Origin: Eopsaltria australis
Taxonomy: Eukaryota; Chordata; Aves; Passeriformes; Petroicidae
Assembly: GCA_034509425.1 (NCBI GenBank)
Contig: JAVTVJ010000049.1
Location: 558,001-622,000, forward strand
Reading direction: 5' to 3'
DNA length: 64,000 nt
A model generated the notes under the pieces. It was not told the origin of the DNA. It saw nothing but the letters and a program-made list of their open reading frames with translations, and did not search any database. Shown here piece after piece: positions 35,901 through 47,345 of the stretch. Position numbers and translations under genes: made by a program. Every line of letters begins with the position of its first letter. Positions within the stretch are counted from its first letter, which is position 1.

Positions 35901-38900
35901 ACAAGCATCCTCATCATTTCCTCTTCTTGACCACTGTGAAAGGAGTGAGTAAAAATACCAAGTTACTGAAGTTAGCATACTGAAAGTGATTAGTGTGATT
36001 GTAACCTACTTGTTAAGAACAGTTTAAAAATGAAATAATTAAACTCTTTCCTTCGAGTTCTACATACCACATAACACACAGCAGTAATTATGTATTTCCT
36101 ATACTACAACACAGTGATACAAATATAGGATACACAAAATATGGGACAGGTGCAGATCCAAACATATAATGCTATTAAAAAGTAGCAGGTTTCTAGGTCA
36201 AGCCAGTGGGCAATGGAGAGCACTACATAATTTTTGTACATCACTCTTCTCAATCAAAACCAGCTTTGAACAAACCATTAGTCTGTACTAGAATTTCCCA
36301 CTGCTTTTTAAACCTACAGAAGTACCTCTTACACCTAATAATACACTAAAATATGTGTCTCAAATGTATCAAAACACAGGATATTTCCACTATCAGACAT
36401 TTATCATTAGCATCCTCATACAGTTTTATTTATCTATTACACTGCAGCAGGAAATTTTCATCACTGTACGATATGTTCATTAACTAAATTTGGCAAATAC
36501 AGATTGGCAATGATACGATTGATTTTAGTTACTTATATCTAGAAGTAACGCAATTCCTAGCCAGACTAATATTTCTTGTCTTTATTCGGTAGCTGTACTG
36601 TACTGATAAAAATTAGAAATGAAATTTCTTCACACAGAAACCCAAAAAGCTGAAGTTTTTACAGAGTTCAGTTGACAACACTGTTCTAAAGTCATAGGCT
36701 GGAGAGGACATGGGTGGATATGTAAATGCATGAATACTGAAGTAATTGAACGCTTCCTAATTTTTTGAATAAATTCCAGTTACTATTGTTCAGATTTACT
36801 ATTTCTGGTAAAAGCAGTGTGATGTCCATATACTAAAAATGGTAACTGACTCTATGTTCCAGTTTACAGTCAAGACACCAGCTTTCGTATTTGAACAGGC
36901 TTAGTGTTGGCAGTGTTGAGTGGATTCGTTGTGGCACACCCTAACTCTCCAAGATGTTATACATTAATCCTTCTCCAGCACACAGCTACAGAACTGATGA
37001 AATCAACCTCATAACCAACCTTTGCCTAGTCAAAGTACTATTCACTCCACTCTACTCCATGACTGCTGAACACAGAAGGGAAAGTACAGCAAATAGAAAG
37101 AATCAGTAATAGCTACCTGAAGTCATATGCAGCAAATCCTGTTATTGAAACTCCAAAATCTGAGCGATCAAAATAATGGCACATTCCTGTCTGAGCTTTA
37201 AAAGTGTATTCTGAATCTCTCACGAGTTTTACCTTTGTCTGCAAGAAGGCAATTGAGTAAAAATTTAATGCATTAGACTTTAATACTATGCAACTCAAAA
37301 TATATAGAGAATGACCACATAACCCTCTCAAAGTTCTATGTGCGCTGGGCAAGATTATAAATAATTGTGAAGTAAAGAAGTGGAGTAAAAACTGGGAAGT
37401 AAAATTGTGAAGTAAGTATTTACTATCTCTAGTTTCCTCTTTCACTGAGACAGAGAAATTTAGAAGATATCTCTGGTTTAAACTATCCTCATAAGCAATC
37501 CTGTCAATGTCAAGACACAGATACTCATTCAATGAATGACTATTCACTCTGCTCAAATGACTTCCACATACAAAATTATCCTCTCCTTGGGACAGTTCAA
37601 GAAGCACAAAAAGTTATATAAAATAGTATAAAGTCCAAATCTGTTCTTAGCATCTAGTTCTTATGCTAGTATATGATGTATGCATCAGCCTTTTATACTT
37701 TTCATGTGTTCTGCAGCCAGTATGTTTGCAATAGTGATTTCTTCAGCCAAATTCATTTGTCATTCCTCTATTGCCAAGTAAAAGGGCATTTTGCTTCAGA
37801 GGAATCAAGGTGAGTATTGTCTGTTGTTCTTGATATTCAAATTTAAACAAGTATCTAGAAAGTACATAATTTTACATTGTTTGCAACAGAAACTACTGAA
37901 ATTTGGAAACAGAAAATGCCAAGATCCTTCCTTTTCCCTAGATGCTGGTGCCTCAAATCCACAAAATGCCATAAGCACAAGTGGTTCTGTCTACACGGGT
38001 ACTGTATGCCAGCAAATGAATTCAGGAACATTATTTTCAGCCCCTGTGGACTGATTTGTTATGTTCACAAGAACATATATGGACCATAAAGTTCCAATCA
38101 AATCTCAACTCTGCTTGAACAAATTCTCTCTTGATTCCAAACTAAATAAATAAGCATATGTACATTTACACAGACACAAATGTGTACGCATATACGCACA
38201 CACACATACAGTTAAAAAATATCTCTGCATTTCACCTTTCCCATCACTTTTTTCCAATTACTAAGAATTGTAATATGGAAGCTGATGAAGTCTTTTGGGA
38301 TTTTTATAAAGAGTTTCCAACCTGGTTCAGCCAGCTCAAAGCGCTGACAGTGGATCCCCCATTGCAGCCATAATTATTGTACGAGCAGTCAATAACTTGC
38401 TGCACACTGAGCTTTTCCAGGGTGCTTCTTTTAATTGCATAGGCAGACTCTATGTCACCTACAACGCTGAAAGCCCAGCAGCCTCCACACTGTCAGAGAG
38501 AAAAGGGAAGTGGGAGAGAAAGCAAAAGTCAGCTTTGTTTTTGAAGCTTGATATGAAAAGAAAAAAAGAGGCAGAAGAGTCTTCCAGTGCTCTTCATTTA
38601 ATACACCATCCTTGAACTCTGTTTTTAAGGCAATAATAAAGTAATGTAATCATCCATTTAAAATGCTGAACTGTTTTTTCCCCCTGTGCAGCTCTCTGAA
38701 AGCTAGAAATGCATTATGGGTGTCTTACTTTAAGGACTCCTTCCTGTTGAATTTTTGCTCTTGAAGATAGGTCTGAGGATGCTTTTTATTTTGAGATATC
38801 TATTTTCCAATGAAAAATGTGGCCTCAGGATGAAATTAGTTTTTAACATTAGTAAGTTTTTCTAGAATTTTGTTACAGTTTAAGAAATGGTAAAGTGAAA

Positions 38901-41514
38901 TTAAACATAATAGAAAAAATATTAGACTATAACAATCTTTACCGCAGTTCTAGGCTCTTTGAATTGTGACATTTAAAACAAGAAGCACAATTTATTCCTC
39001 ACAAGGTGTCCTATGTGAAGCATGGAAGGAGACACTAGGGATTGAACAGCTTGTCTTTTACCAGTGACCATAACCATTTTGGAATAAACTGTTATTGTGT
39101 GGGCTCTGGTTACCTTCCTATCATGAATGCATCCCCTGAGGAATTCACTGGTAAAGATATGGGTGTTGACCAGCCAAGGGGATTCAGTCATGGGAGAAAT
39201 ACAACAGGAAAGGATCTATACATATCCAGGTGAACCAGGGGGATGAGGTCAAGTGCTGAACTTACCTTGGTTTCTTCAGAGAAATACAAAACACACATGG
39301 TGCAAAATATTTGGAGATTCAGTTAACTAGATCAAAAAATACATTGCCGTTTCTAAATGCACAACTTCTACACCTCATTCTTTTAAGTCTAATACTGCTT
39401 TGCACAAAATACTACATGACTTTGTGTATGTTCAACTGGCCACTCCTGTGCCAGTGCTCTAAGGAGCCTTCAGGCAGAGCTGGCTCTTTGCAAAACCTTC
39501 CCTGTGCTCTACAGCCTGCCTGCTGAAAACCAGGAAAGGAAACCACCAGGACTTACTGTCTGCTGATTTCTCACTTCTGCAATGACTTTCTTGTCCCTCC
39601 AGTCAAACTTCTTTGGCAGAGGTTTTTCCTTCCCATTTGGCGCTTTTATGTATCTGGGAAGTTTGTGAGGTATGCTTCTTAAATAAATAGCTAAACACAG
39701 AACAGAGACATCTATAAATCTATGAACAAAAAGAATCCCATGAACAACTACTTTACTAGAATTCAGAGGTAACTTTGATCTACAGTTACAACCATGAGAT
39801 TATAACTCATTCTAAAATCCAAAGAAAATTTATGTATTATAAAATAATCATTGTGCTCCAGAATGAATGTAAGTATTTCTAGCATTTCAAAATAAACAGA
39901 AATACTCTATGTAGGGAATGTGGGTAGGAAGTGTGAAGATTTTTGGAAGTTGAAGAAAAACTGTAATCACTCCATAAAATGAATTTTACTTGAAAATTTA
40001 CAAAACATTTTACTTACTTAAAAAGTACTTTGTTTTAGCCATGTACAAGGGAAAAATAAGAGGAGAATAAAGTAAAGATTCTGAAACACCTGCAAGTTGC
40101 TGGCTTTTCATTTAAAAATGTTGTTTAATTATTTAAAATTAAAACAAGATGTTAAATCCTCTGATGAACAGAAAATGCAACAACAGACAGGAACAGCAAG
40201 AAGGAAAGGTATCAGACAAATTTTCTAGAAAAAAATATTAAGTTTGTAATATTGCTCCAGAAAGCTGTCATTGTGCAGCCATGGACCTCCAAGCATTGTT
40301 TGGACTGTGGTCAATTTTGTGCTGAGTTAGGGACTATGAACTTGAGAACCTTGTGTGCCTTCCTTTTTTAAAAGAGAAGAACCTTGTGTATCTTCCTTTA
40401 TTCTGCTGCAACTGAAGAAAGCTTTCAAGCACAGTGAGAAGAAACAAGGAAAACCAGAACTGCCCGAGTACTAAAACATATTCAGAGTGTGGGCAAGACT
40501 AGAGTACATGAAGAAGATTGTTGCTTCCTCCAGAAGTACTTACAGTTTGGTACCAGCCATTGTAAATTAGCTGACTATCAGCACAGGAAGAATCTGTAAA
40601 TGTGAAAGACATAAGGTTCTGGGAAAGAATAATAAAAAAAAAAAGAACAGAATAGGCACGAGAAGCTACTAGAAAATATACCTTTGAACTCTTCAGGAAA
40701 CAGATGAGAAAACTGATTTATTCCATAGACAGCAGTCGTATTATCTTTTGATGGTGAATTCAATAATCTAATTCTTTTAGCACTTTCCTGAAGGAATAAC
40801 AGAACAATTGTGGAAATTATTAAGTTAGCACCAGGGACAAAACCTTAGGAGCAGAAAAAGAAAAGGTTAGCAACAGTAAACATGAAATTAGATAACAAGA
40901 GCTGTTCACCTCCAATTCATCCTGTATCCCTAGCAAAGCAATAGGAAAGCCATTAGACCAATTTCAACTCCATCAGATACCAAAAAGCATTTGTTAAGTG
41001 CAAGAAATTGACATGAAATAGACAAAACAGGCAAGCCGAGAACAAGTTGCGTCAAACTCATCTGATGTCCTTCTCTGACAGCGCAACAAACCTTGTGGTT
41101 GAGAGATATGCAAAAATGTCTTCAGATAAGAGTTAACCCCATCACTTCATGTCTTTAGAAAGCGAAAGAATGGCACGATGACCGAGAGGCTTCCCTCCGC
41201 CTCCGGGCGGCCCGATGTCGCTGGGCAGGGGCTCTGGCGGCGGGCGGTGCCCCGCGGGGCTGGCCCGGCGCTGAGGGACGGGAGGGAGCCCCGCCCGCCC
41301 CCGGCCCGCAGAAGCTCCGCAGCGCGGCGCGGATGGCGAGGGAAGGTTGGGCCGGGACACCTACCCGCAGAGCCGCCGCTGCCGCTCTCTCTTCCTCCCG
41401 GCCGCTGCCGCCGTCCTGCCGCAGCTGGGTGCCCGCAGGCGCCGGGAGGGCAGCACTGCCCGGCCGCAGCAGGCAGGGGAGCAGCGCCAGCACCGCCATC
41501 GGCCACCGAGTCAT
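32946..41514 (-). CDS. CTSO: CTSO, cathepsin O (complete, 8 exons)
   Basis: Lysosomal papain-family (C1A) cysteine protease made as a preproenzyme. Coding exons: 41514-41365, 40787-40682, 39690-39557, 38489-38322, 37238-37117, 35933-35770, 35313-35221 and 32980-32946. They join in phase to 323 residues; human has 321. Parts: signal peptide (about residues 1-22, MAVLALLPCLL core), inhibitory propeptide with the YGINQFSHLFPEEF block, and mature enzyme from about residue 110 (LPKKFDWRD). Catalytic residues are present: oxyanion Q128, Cys134 in CGGCWAF (Gly-Gly before Cys, as in other CTSO proteins), His271 in ANHAVLITGFD and Asn291 in QNSWG. GCNGG is at 171-175. The promoter is a CpG island. The gene converges on TDO2. 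Intron 7 holds an LTR-like insertion in antisense orientation. The frame looks fully functional. Confidence 0.98.
33930..34730 (+). mobile_element. LTR of an endogenous retrovirus-like element in CTSO intron 7
   Basis: A CpG-richer block unlike the surrounding intron. It has an LTR layout on the plus strand: TATA box inside the perfect palindrome GGGTTTATAAACCC (34437-34450), poly(A) signal AATAAA at 34635-34640, a CT-rich tract (34601-34617) and a 3' end CCTAACA at about 34730. The 5' limit is uncertain; the unusual sequence may begin near 33930. No coding remnant is seen. It lies antisense to CTSO. Confidence 0.6.
34601..34617. repeat. (CT)n microsatellite
   Basis: Eight to nine perfect CT units in the transcribed part of the LTR-like block, preceded by C- and T-rich sequence. 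Confidence 0.9.
35221..35313 (-). CDS. CTSO: CTSO exon 7 (catalytic Asn291)
   Basis: 30 codons with split ends: SIPYWIVQNSWGPTWGIDGY, then VRVKMGGNVC. It carries Asn291 and the following Trp of the papain NSWG motif. The donor is TGTG/GTAAGT. Confidence 0.97.
35770..35933 (-). CDS. CTSO: CTSO exon 6 (catalytic His271)
   Basis: 54 codons with split ends: WGPLAVTVDAVSWQDYLGGI, then CSSGRANHAVLITGFDRT. It contains the active-site His. The donor is ACAG/GTGCGT. Confidence 0.97.
37117..37238 (-). CDS. CTSO: CTSO exon 5
   Basis: 40 codons plus AG: TKVKLVRDSEYTFKAQTGMC, then HYFDRSDFGVSITGFAAYDF. It aligns to human VKLVKDSEYPFKAQNGLCHY. The open frame continuing upstream of 37238 is intron read-through. 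Confidence 0.96.
38322..38489 (-). CDS. CTSO: CTSO exon 4 (catalytic Cys134)
   Basis: 56 codons in phase 0 starting CGGCWAFSVVGDIESAYAIK. It contains the active-site Cys and then LSVQQVIDCSYNNYGCNGGS, the conserved disulfide region. The acceptor is CTGACAG and the donor is CAG/GTTGGA. Confidence 0.97.
39557..39690 (-). CDS. CTSO: CTSO exon 3 (propeptide to mature junction)
   Basis: 44 codons from IYLRSIPHKLPRY through PLPKKFDWRDKKV to VRNQQT. It spans the activation site and carries the oxyanion-hole Gln128. It has no internal Met, so a Met-initiated scan misses it. Confidence 0.96.
40682..40787 (-). CDS. CTSO: CTSO exon 2 (propeptide)
   Basis: 35 codons plus one base: ESAKRIRLLNS, then AVYGINQFSHLFPEEFK, the CTSO version of the propeptide inhibitory fold. 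The acceptor is CCTTCAG and the donor is AAAG/GTATAT. Confidence 0.97.
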
Positions 41515-41900
41515 GGCGGGGTGGGCCCGGCCACGCATCCCCACCCGCGGAGCTCAGGCCCGTCAGGTTCCGAGCGGGAAAGGGGCCGAGCCCTCCTTCC
41601 TTCCCGGCCCGTGGCCGGAGGCTGCGCCCGCTGCCGCTTCCCGCGGGGCCGGCGGGGCGGGGCCGGGCCAGGCGGGGCAGCGAGGAGCGCCCTCCCGGCA
41701 CCGCCGCACGGGGCTGGGACAGCTCCTCCCGCTGCGGCGATGTTGGGGCATCAGTCCGGCTGTGTCTGCGGGCAAAGCCGTATTTTCAGCGGTGTTTTCC
41801 CGTGTGGCAGACGTGCGCCGGGCGCGCAGGGCTGCAAGGGAGGGGCGAAGGGGTGCTGAGCGTTCAGGTATCAGCCAGGTTGTAAATTCGTGCAAACCCT
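41170..41900. promoter_or_regulatory. CpG island at the CTSO promoter
   Basis: About 730 bp of very GC-rich DNA with dense CpG, in sharp contrast with AT-rich flanks. It covers CTSO exon 1, the start of intron 1 and the upstream region. GGGGCGGGGC-type Sp1 boxes (around 41655 on the plus strand) are visible and no TATA box is evident. Long open frames on both strands here come from base composition and are not called as genes. Confidence 0.88.
41365..41514 (-). CDS. CTSO: CTSO exon 1 (signal peptide)
   Basis: 50 codons from MTRWPMAVLALLPCLL to AAAAALR, then donor CGG/GTAGGT. The chosen start has a good context (CCGCCATGA) and places the hydrophobic core 5-16 residues in. Two in-frame ATGs lie 24 and 30 bp upstream (MGMRGRAHPA extension). 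The GC-rich exon lies within the CpG island. Confidence 0.9.
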
Positions 41901-41949
41901 TCTCCGAGAGGAAAGTTAGTTGATACCTGCAAGCTGGGCCGCCAGTAGG

Positions 41950-44900
41950 GGAGGGAAGCAGCAGGAATGCAGGTTGCAGGCTTTAGCAAGGCAAGGCATG
42001 GCACAGGTGGGGAGAGCAGAGCTGCCCGGTGCTGCACAGCCACTGCGCCCCAGTGAGAGAGCTTGTGCTGAATGCACACACGGAGAGAAACAATGATTTT
42101 CGCCAGAGACCGCTCCTGCTGGTACTTGAGCAAGCAGGTCAGTGTTGAGCGTTTAAAAGCTCCAGCAGGCCACTACGAGTTAACACAGCCCTCCTTGTTA
42201 ATTTCCATCACCAGGCATTTTTACGCGGTGCCTGTAAATAGGAAATTTGTACGTTTTAAACCTGTTCCATGTTTCAGTTCTCTCTGCTGCTCTCCCCCTA
42301 TGCACCTTCTTGTTAACACACCTTGAAGGCACAGGTGCCTGTCCTGTGGTGCCGGTAGCACACCTGGCAGCGCTGCGCTCGGGGAACAAACCTGTGGGCA
42401 TCACCATCCAGCTTTGCCTTTGCCCTCCTCCTCCCACGGAACGGCTCTTGGGGGGTTGGCTGAACTGCCACCGGTTTTGTTACAGGGAGGGATATTTATG
42501 GCTCATGGCCAGAGTGTGGAAGAGCTTGTTAGCAGGGCAGATTTTATTGGTTATTCTGATATGGTTTATCACTGTAAACCCAGGATTGGCGTCGGAGATG
42601 TTGCTCCAATTTATTACAAACTCGTATTGACAGATTGAGGTCTGGGATCAGCACAGGGACTGCATAGGATGATGTAAGAACTGAATGCTGAAACCTTTTT
42701 AATGATGGTCTGAACCTCAGCAGGCAAATTCCGAGGAAAATTCCATCAAACTGTGACTGAGCCCTGAGACCCTCGTGAGAAGTGCAGGGTGTAGTGACCA
42801 GCAGGAACGTCAAAGGACAGCTTGCTGTTGTCACCAGAGCTTTGGATGTACTGGTTCTGGGAGGAACAGAAGCCTTAATGCAACAGTCACTATGGTACAG
42901 TATAATGGAACAGGAAAGAAGTTACTTTGCCAGTTAGTGTAAGCAACAAAAAGACGCTGAAATTATGCTTTATTAAAAAAAAAATTGCTTCTCATTATAA
43001 ATTTAAGATTTTCCACCAATCTAACATGGTCAGCTTTCTTTAAATCGGCCTGCTGGCCTTGAAATCTGTTGTTCCAGCATTATGATTATCTCAAGCTGAA
43101 TACAATTTCTTATTTTTAATATATAGTCGTTACATTTTAAACCAGCCAACCTAGCTTTAATAGAACAAAGAGATAAACTTCCAGTTATTTTTCGGTTGTT
43201 ATTTCTATAGACTGTGCTGTTTTCAAACAGAAGTAATCTTGATTGGAGGAGCCGTTTTGTTTTGTGTGTAGACTTCAAGGATTACTTTTCCCGTGAAACA
43301 CATGAGGGCAGCAAAGCACTTCTGAAAATGCAGTTGCAAACCACACAGCTTTCATTTTTATTTTAATTAAAATAAATAACCCCCAAAGAAACAAACAAGC
43401 AAAAAATCCCCTTCTATTTTCGGAAAATAGCTATATCTCAGATTGGTTTGCATTAAAAATTCTGTATAGTATAGGAAGAGGAAAAGGTTTGTTTTCCCTG
43501 GATTTGTCCTTTGTGTACTAAGTAGATGTTTCAATTTATCTTGTTCAGGAGGAGAGGGTGTAAGAAAAGTTAGTGTCTCCTCTGGTGACTCAGGGGAATA
43601 AAGTGTAACAAACAGCCAGAGGTAGGCAACTGACAGCCAAAGTATTTCAGAAGGTTTTATTTTTCCACTGAACTACCTACCATGCTATTAAAACATTTTG
43701 TGCCTGTGCTTGGATGAACAAAATCCCACCAAAGTACACTGAGAGCTCAGTCTACAGGCATGCAGTGCTTGCTCTGCTTTGAATTACTCCAGCATAAATT
43801 TAGCTATGCTTCATTAAGATAAAAGAAAATACACTTGAAAAAATAATATCAGAATAAGGCCTATAAAAAGAATAGAGCATAAGAATGTTTGGGGTGTGTA
43901 TGTTTCAGGCTTTTTGATTGGTTGAGTTTTTTTAAAGGCTTTAAATATATTTTAATGAAATTTTACATATCTCTATCCCATTCTGGCTATTCATTAGAAG
44001 TATTTGATGAGCTGAAACAATGCACACTAAGGGAAGAAGCAGTAATGGATATATACTTAGGAACCTCTGAACTCATTGTAAGATTTTTTTTTTAAATGGG
44101 GATATTCCTTTATTAAGAGAATTTGCTTCTCATCAGCTGCAAAGTTACTCATGACACAGCAGTGTTATTAGGGGGTGGGTTTTTTATAGTATTACAGGTT
44201 CAGATTTAAAGATCATGTTAGTATTTATTTGTCAGGCTTTTTTTTTTCTTTTTAATCCAGTGATTTTTGCTTAGCTGTTGGAAATAGTTAATTGAATGTG
44301 GTTGGACACAGCTTCAGTACCCCTTGGCCTCTGTCTTGATAATTATCACAGCAAACAGGGCAAAATACAAGAAATTACTTCTGAGTTGGAGACAGGTGTG
44401 CCAAGGATGCGTGTTGCTGCTCCTAAGGGCAGTAATGAGATGTATTAATGGACTCCTTTTGTTGTTATATAGGATGTGTAACAAATGGAAAATAATAATT
44501 CCATTTGTGTTGTGTGGTCTTCAGCATCAGAGAGAAATTGTCTCAATCCAGCAGATGGAGCTAAGTCCCTTTTCTTTAAAAAGGCTTGTGGGGAAAAATT
44601 ATGTCAGGGTAAGTCCAAGGATTTGCTTATTTTAAGACCTTGCAGAGGTATTGTTTGCTAATACAGTTGCACTGGTAACAATTATTAAATATAAACAAAG
44701 CAAGTGAGAATTGCAACCTTGGGATGAAATCTGTTCTTGTTTAAGCCCGTATGAAGGTAAATAAGTGGTGTTGATGTAGCCAGTGTTCAGAAGCTGTCTT
44801 TTCTGACCCCCAAGATAGCCTTTTTGAAATTTGTGAGAAGCAGAGTAAATCACACATGAGAGCACTTGGGTTTGCAGGAATAACCAAACTGTGCCAGGGG

Positions 44901-46480
44901 CTGCCTTGGGTAGATCATGACAAACATCCGTGTTGGCCATGAAGTCTCTCCTGGCAGAATGATCTTCCTTTGCAAATACTGAAATAACTGTAGGATCTGC
45001 TTCTCAAACCTGACTTGTCTGTGTCCCAGCTGAATATCCTAAACATCCTAGCTCTTTTAAAAATATTTTTCTTCAGTCTTGTCAGTAGGGGATGAATTAT
45101 GAATGAAGAATGCTGGCAGTGGAGCTAATAATTCAAATCAAACAGTGAATTAAAAAATAAAAATGCAGAAGGGAGCAACACCTATTCTGAGTGAGAGTGA
45201 AGTAAAAAATTCTGTTAGATTTAGGGAGATGAGAACTGGCTTTTCTCTGAGAAATGTGATTTGCTGATGCTCTGATTTTCTGTCTTCATTGGTAGTCCCT
45301 TTTGACAGTGTCTACAAATTCACATTAAATATTCTCAGCTGAGAAAATTGCTCATATCCAGGTGGTTCAAGGCTTATTTTCTTATTGGCTTTTTGCTTGT
45401 TTGTTATTTTTCTTTCTTTTCCATATTTAATTATCTCCAAAAAGTGGGTTAAGTGGTCAGCTTTTCAGGAAGAAATTCAGGCAATATTTGGTGCAGCTTG
45501 GCTTAAGGGCACAAGCAGTGATAAACATTTATTCACTGTAATTGTTCTTATTTCTTCCATCAAACTGTTTGACCATGGGATGTGGACAAAGCGCTCATAT
45601 GTAGAAGTAATGCTGCTTTACAGAATCACTGCAGATTTCTGTAAATGCTCCAGTTAATTTGTTTGTATATCCTTCATGAATTCATTCTGCTTTGTTGGTA
45701 GAGGAATCTAGCGTGAGGTAAAGAGGGCTTGCAAGACTCAAGTGAAAGGAGAAACGAAATTAAGGGAAAAAGTACCATTTAGGAATCGAGGTATTTCTAG
45801 CCTACATAGATTTTTGTGCTCATTTTTAGAGGATCTGGTTACTGGCTTTCTCCATGGGTGATTATAATTCAAAAATGTTGTTGAATCATCCCAACCTTAT
45901 ATTCTTTCTGTTTCATATGCAAGACTTTCCTCTTTTGTTTTACTGTGGAACTTAAAAGAACAGATTTTGCACTCACATTGATGTGAATCAGTTGTGACTT
46001 ACTGCTATGATTACAATACTATTGAAGTTATACTTTATACCTATAGTGCTTTTTATCCATAGAACTCCACTGCCCTTTGTGGGAAGGTCAGCAGTGTAAA
46101 ACCAATGTCAAATTTGCACCTCAGGCATGAGGTCTGTGTCCATGACTAACCTGTGCACAGAAATAGGGGGTCTGTTTTACATCAGTGGTTGAGTTTTTTA
46201 TTTTTTATGTAAAGTTTTGGTGGAAGGTTAACTTGTTTTGTTGCTTTAGACTTTGGTCTAAAAGGCTTTCATTCAAGAGGAGTGACTGTCCTGCCTTCCC
46301 TGCTGCTGCTTGTGAGAAATGCACTTCCTCATTGCCACTGTTTCCATACATGCTGCTAAAGAGGATAAGCTTTTCTGAAGTCTTGCAGCTCTGATGTGCT
46401 AGGAGGCTATTAGGACCCAGCTGCCTGTTGTAAATGGGAGGAGTAGTATGCAGGAAAATAGATTTAGAGATATAGGACTA
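41950..46480. other. Intergenic, no gene recognised
   Basis: Upstream flank of CTSO. Mixed then AT-rich unique sequence without conserved protein motifs, RNA genes or clear mobile elements. Open frames are short and unsupported. Confidence 0.7.
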
Positions 46481-46481
46481 T

Positions 46482-46532
46482 GACATGGCTGCTGTATCAT
46501 GGCATTATGCCGTGGCATAATAGTGCCATGTC
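46482..46532. repeat. Nested inverted repeat
   Basis: Outer arms GACATGGC (46482-46489) and GCCATGTC (46525-46532) enclose a second palindrome. That inner one has arms TTATGCC and GGCATAA (46505-46511 and 46514-46520) around a GT centre and an extra CATGGCA/TGCCATG pair. It lies 13 bp from the 3' end of a CR1 element. Confidence 0.8.
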
Positions 46533-46544
46533 GTTATCCTGCTA

Positions 46545-47345
46545 TTGTAATCACAGAATGGGTGAGATTGGAAGGAAGCACTGGAAGTCAGCTGGTCCAG
46601 CGTCACTGCTCAAGCAGGGTCCCTTAGAGCATGTTACTGAGGATTGTGTCCTGATGACTTTGAATATCTCCAGGGAAGGAGACTCCATGGCCTCTCTGGG
46701 CAATCTGTACCAGTGCTCAGTCACCTGCGCAGTGAAGCTTTTCGTCATGTTCAGGTGGAACTTTCTGTGCATCAGTTTCTGCGTGTTGCCTCTTCTCTTA
46801 TTGCCTGGCACCACTGAGATGGGCCTGGCTCTGTCATCGTGTCACTCTCCCCTCAGATACTGAGAGACCTTCATGAGGTCCCCTCTCAGTTGTCTCTTCT
46901 CAAGGCTGAACAGGCCCAGCTCACTCAGCCTTTCCTCATAAGAGGGGTAGTCCAGACACCTCATCATTTTCGTAGCCCTCCATTGGACCTGCTCCAGGAG
47001 CTCCATGTCTCTCTTGTGCTGGGAGGCCCAGAACTGGACACGGCACTCCAGATGTGCCTCACTAGTGGTGAGCAGAGGGGCAGGATCACCTCCCTCATCC
47101 TGCTGGAATGCTTTTCCTAATGCACCCCAGGACACCATTGGCCTCTTAGCCACAAGGGCACTGCTGGCTCGGGGACAGCTTGGTGTCCACCAGGACACCC
47201 AGGTCCTTCTGCAGAGCTGCTCTCCAGCAGGTCACCCCCAGCCCATCTTGGAGCATGACGTTATTCTTCTCCAGGTGCAGGATCCTGCATTTGCCTGTGT
47301 TGAATTTTGGACAGTTCCTCTTGTACAGTATCAAGAACTAATTTT
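46545..47345 (-). mobile_element. CR1 LINE, 5'-truncated, 3' end of ORF2 plus 3' UTR
   Basis: The minus strand encodes pieces of the CR1 reverse-transcriptase ORF C-terminus in more than one frame, including [25 protein letters not shown] and [13 protein letters not shown], then [20 protein letters not shown]. It then runs into the CR1 3' UTR and ends at an ATTCTGTGATT-type terminus near 46548. Frameshifts and lost codons show it is dead. The 5' truncation at about 47345 is typical of LINE insertion. No target duplication is obvious. Confidence 0.92.

Noticed and set aside
37239..37607. Upstream extension of the open frame that contains CTSO exon 5
   Set aside because: Intron read-through: a clear CTTGCAG acceptor and homology begin at 37238.
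41178..41885. Long open frames on both strands of the GC-rich block (up to 235 residues)
   Set aside because: They come from the scarcity of AT-rich stop codons in the CpG island. Compositionally biased (Pro/Ala/Gly/Arg), overlapping in several frames and lacking motifs. Only CTSO exon 1 is real here.
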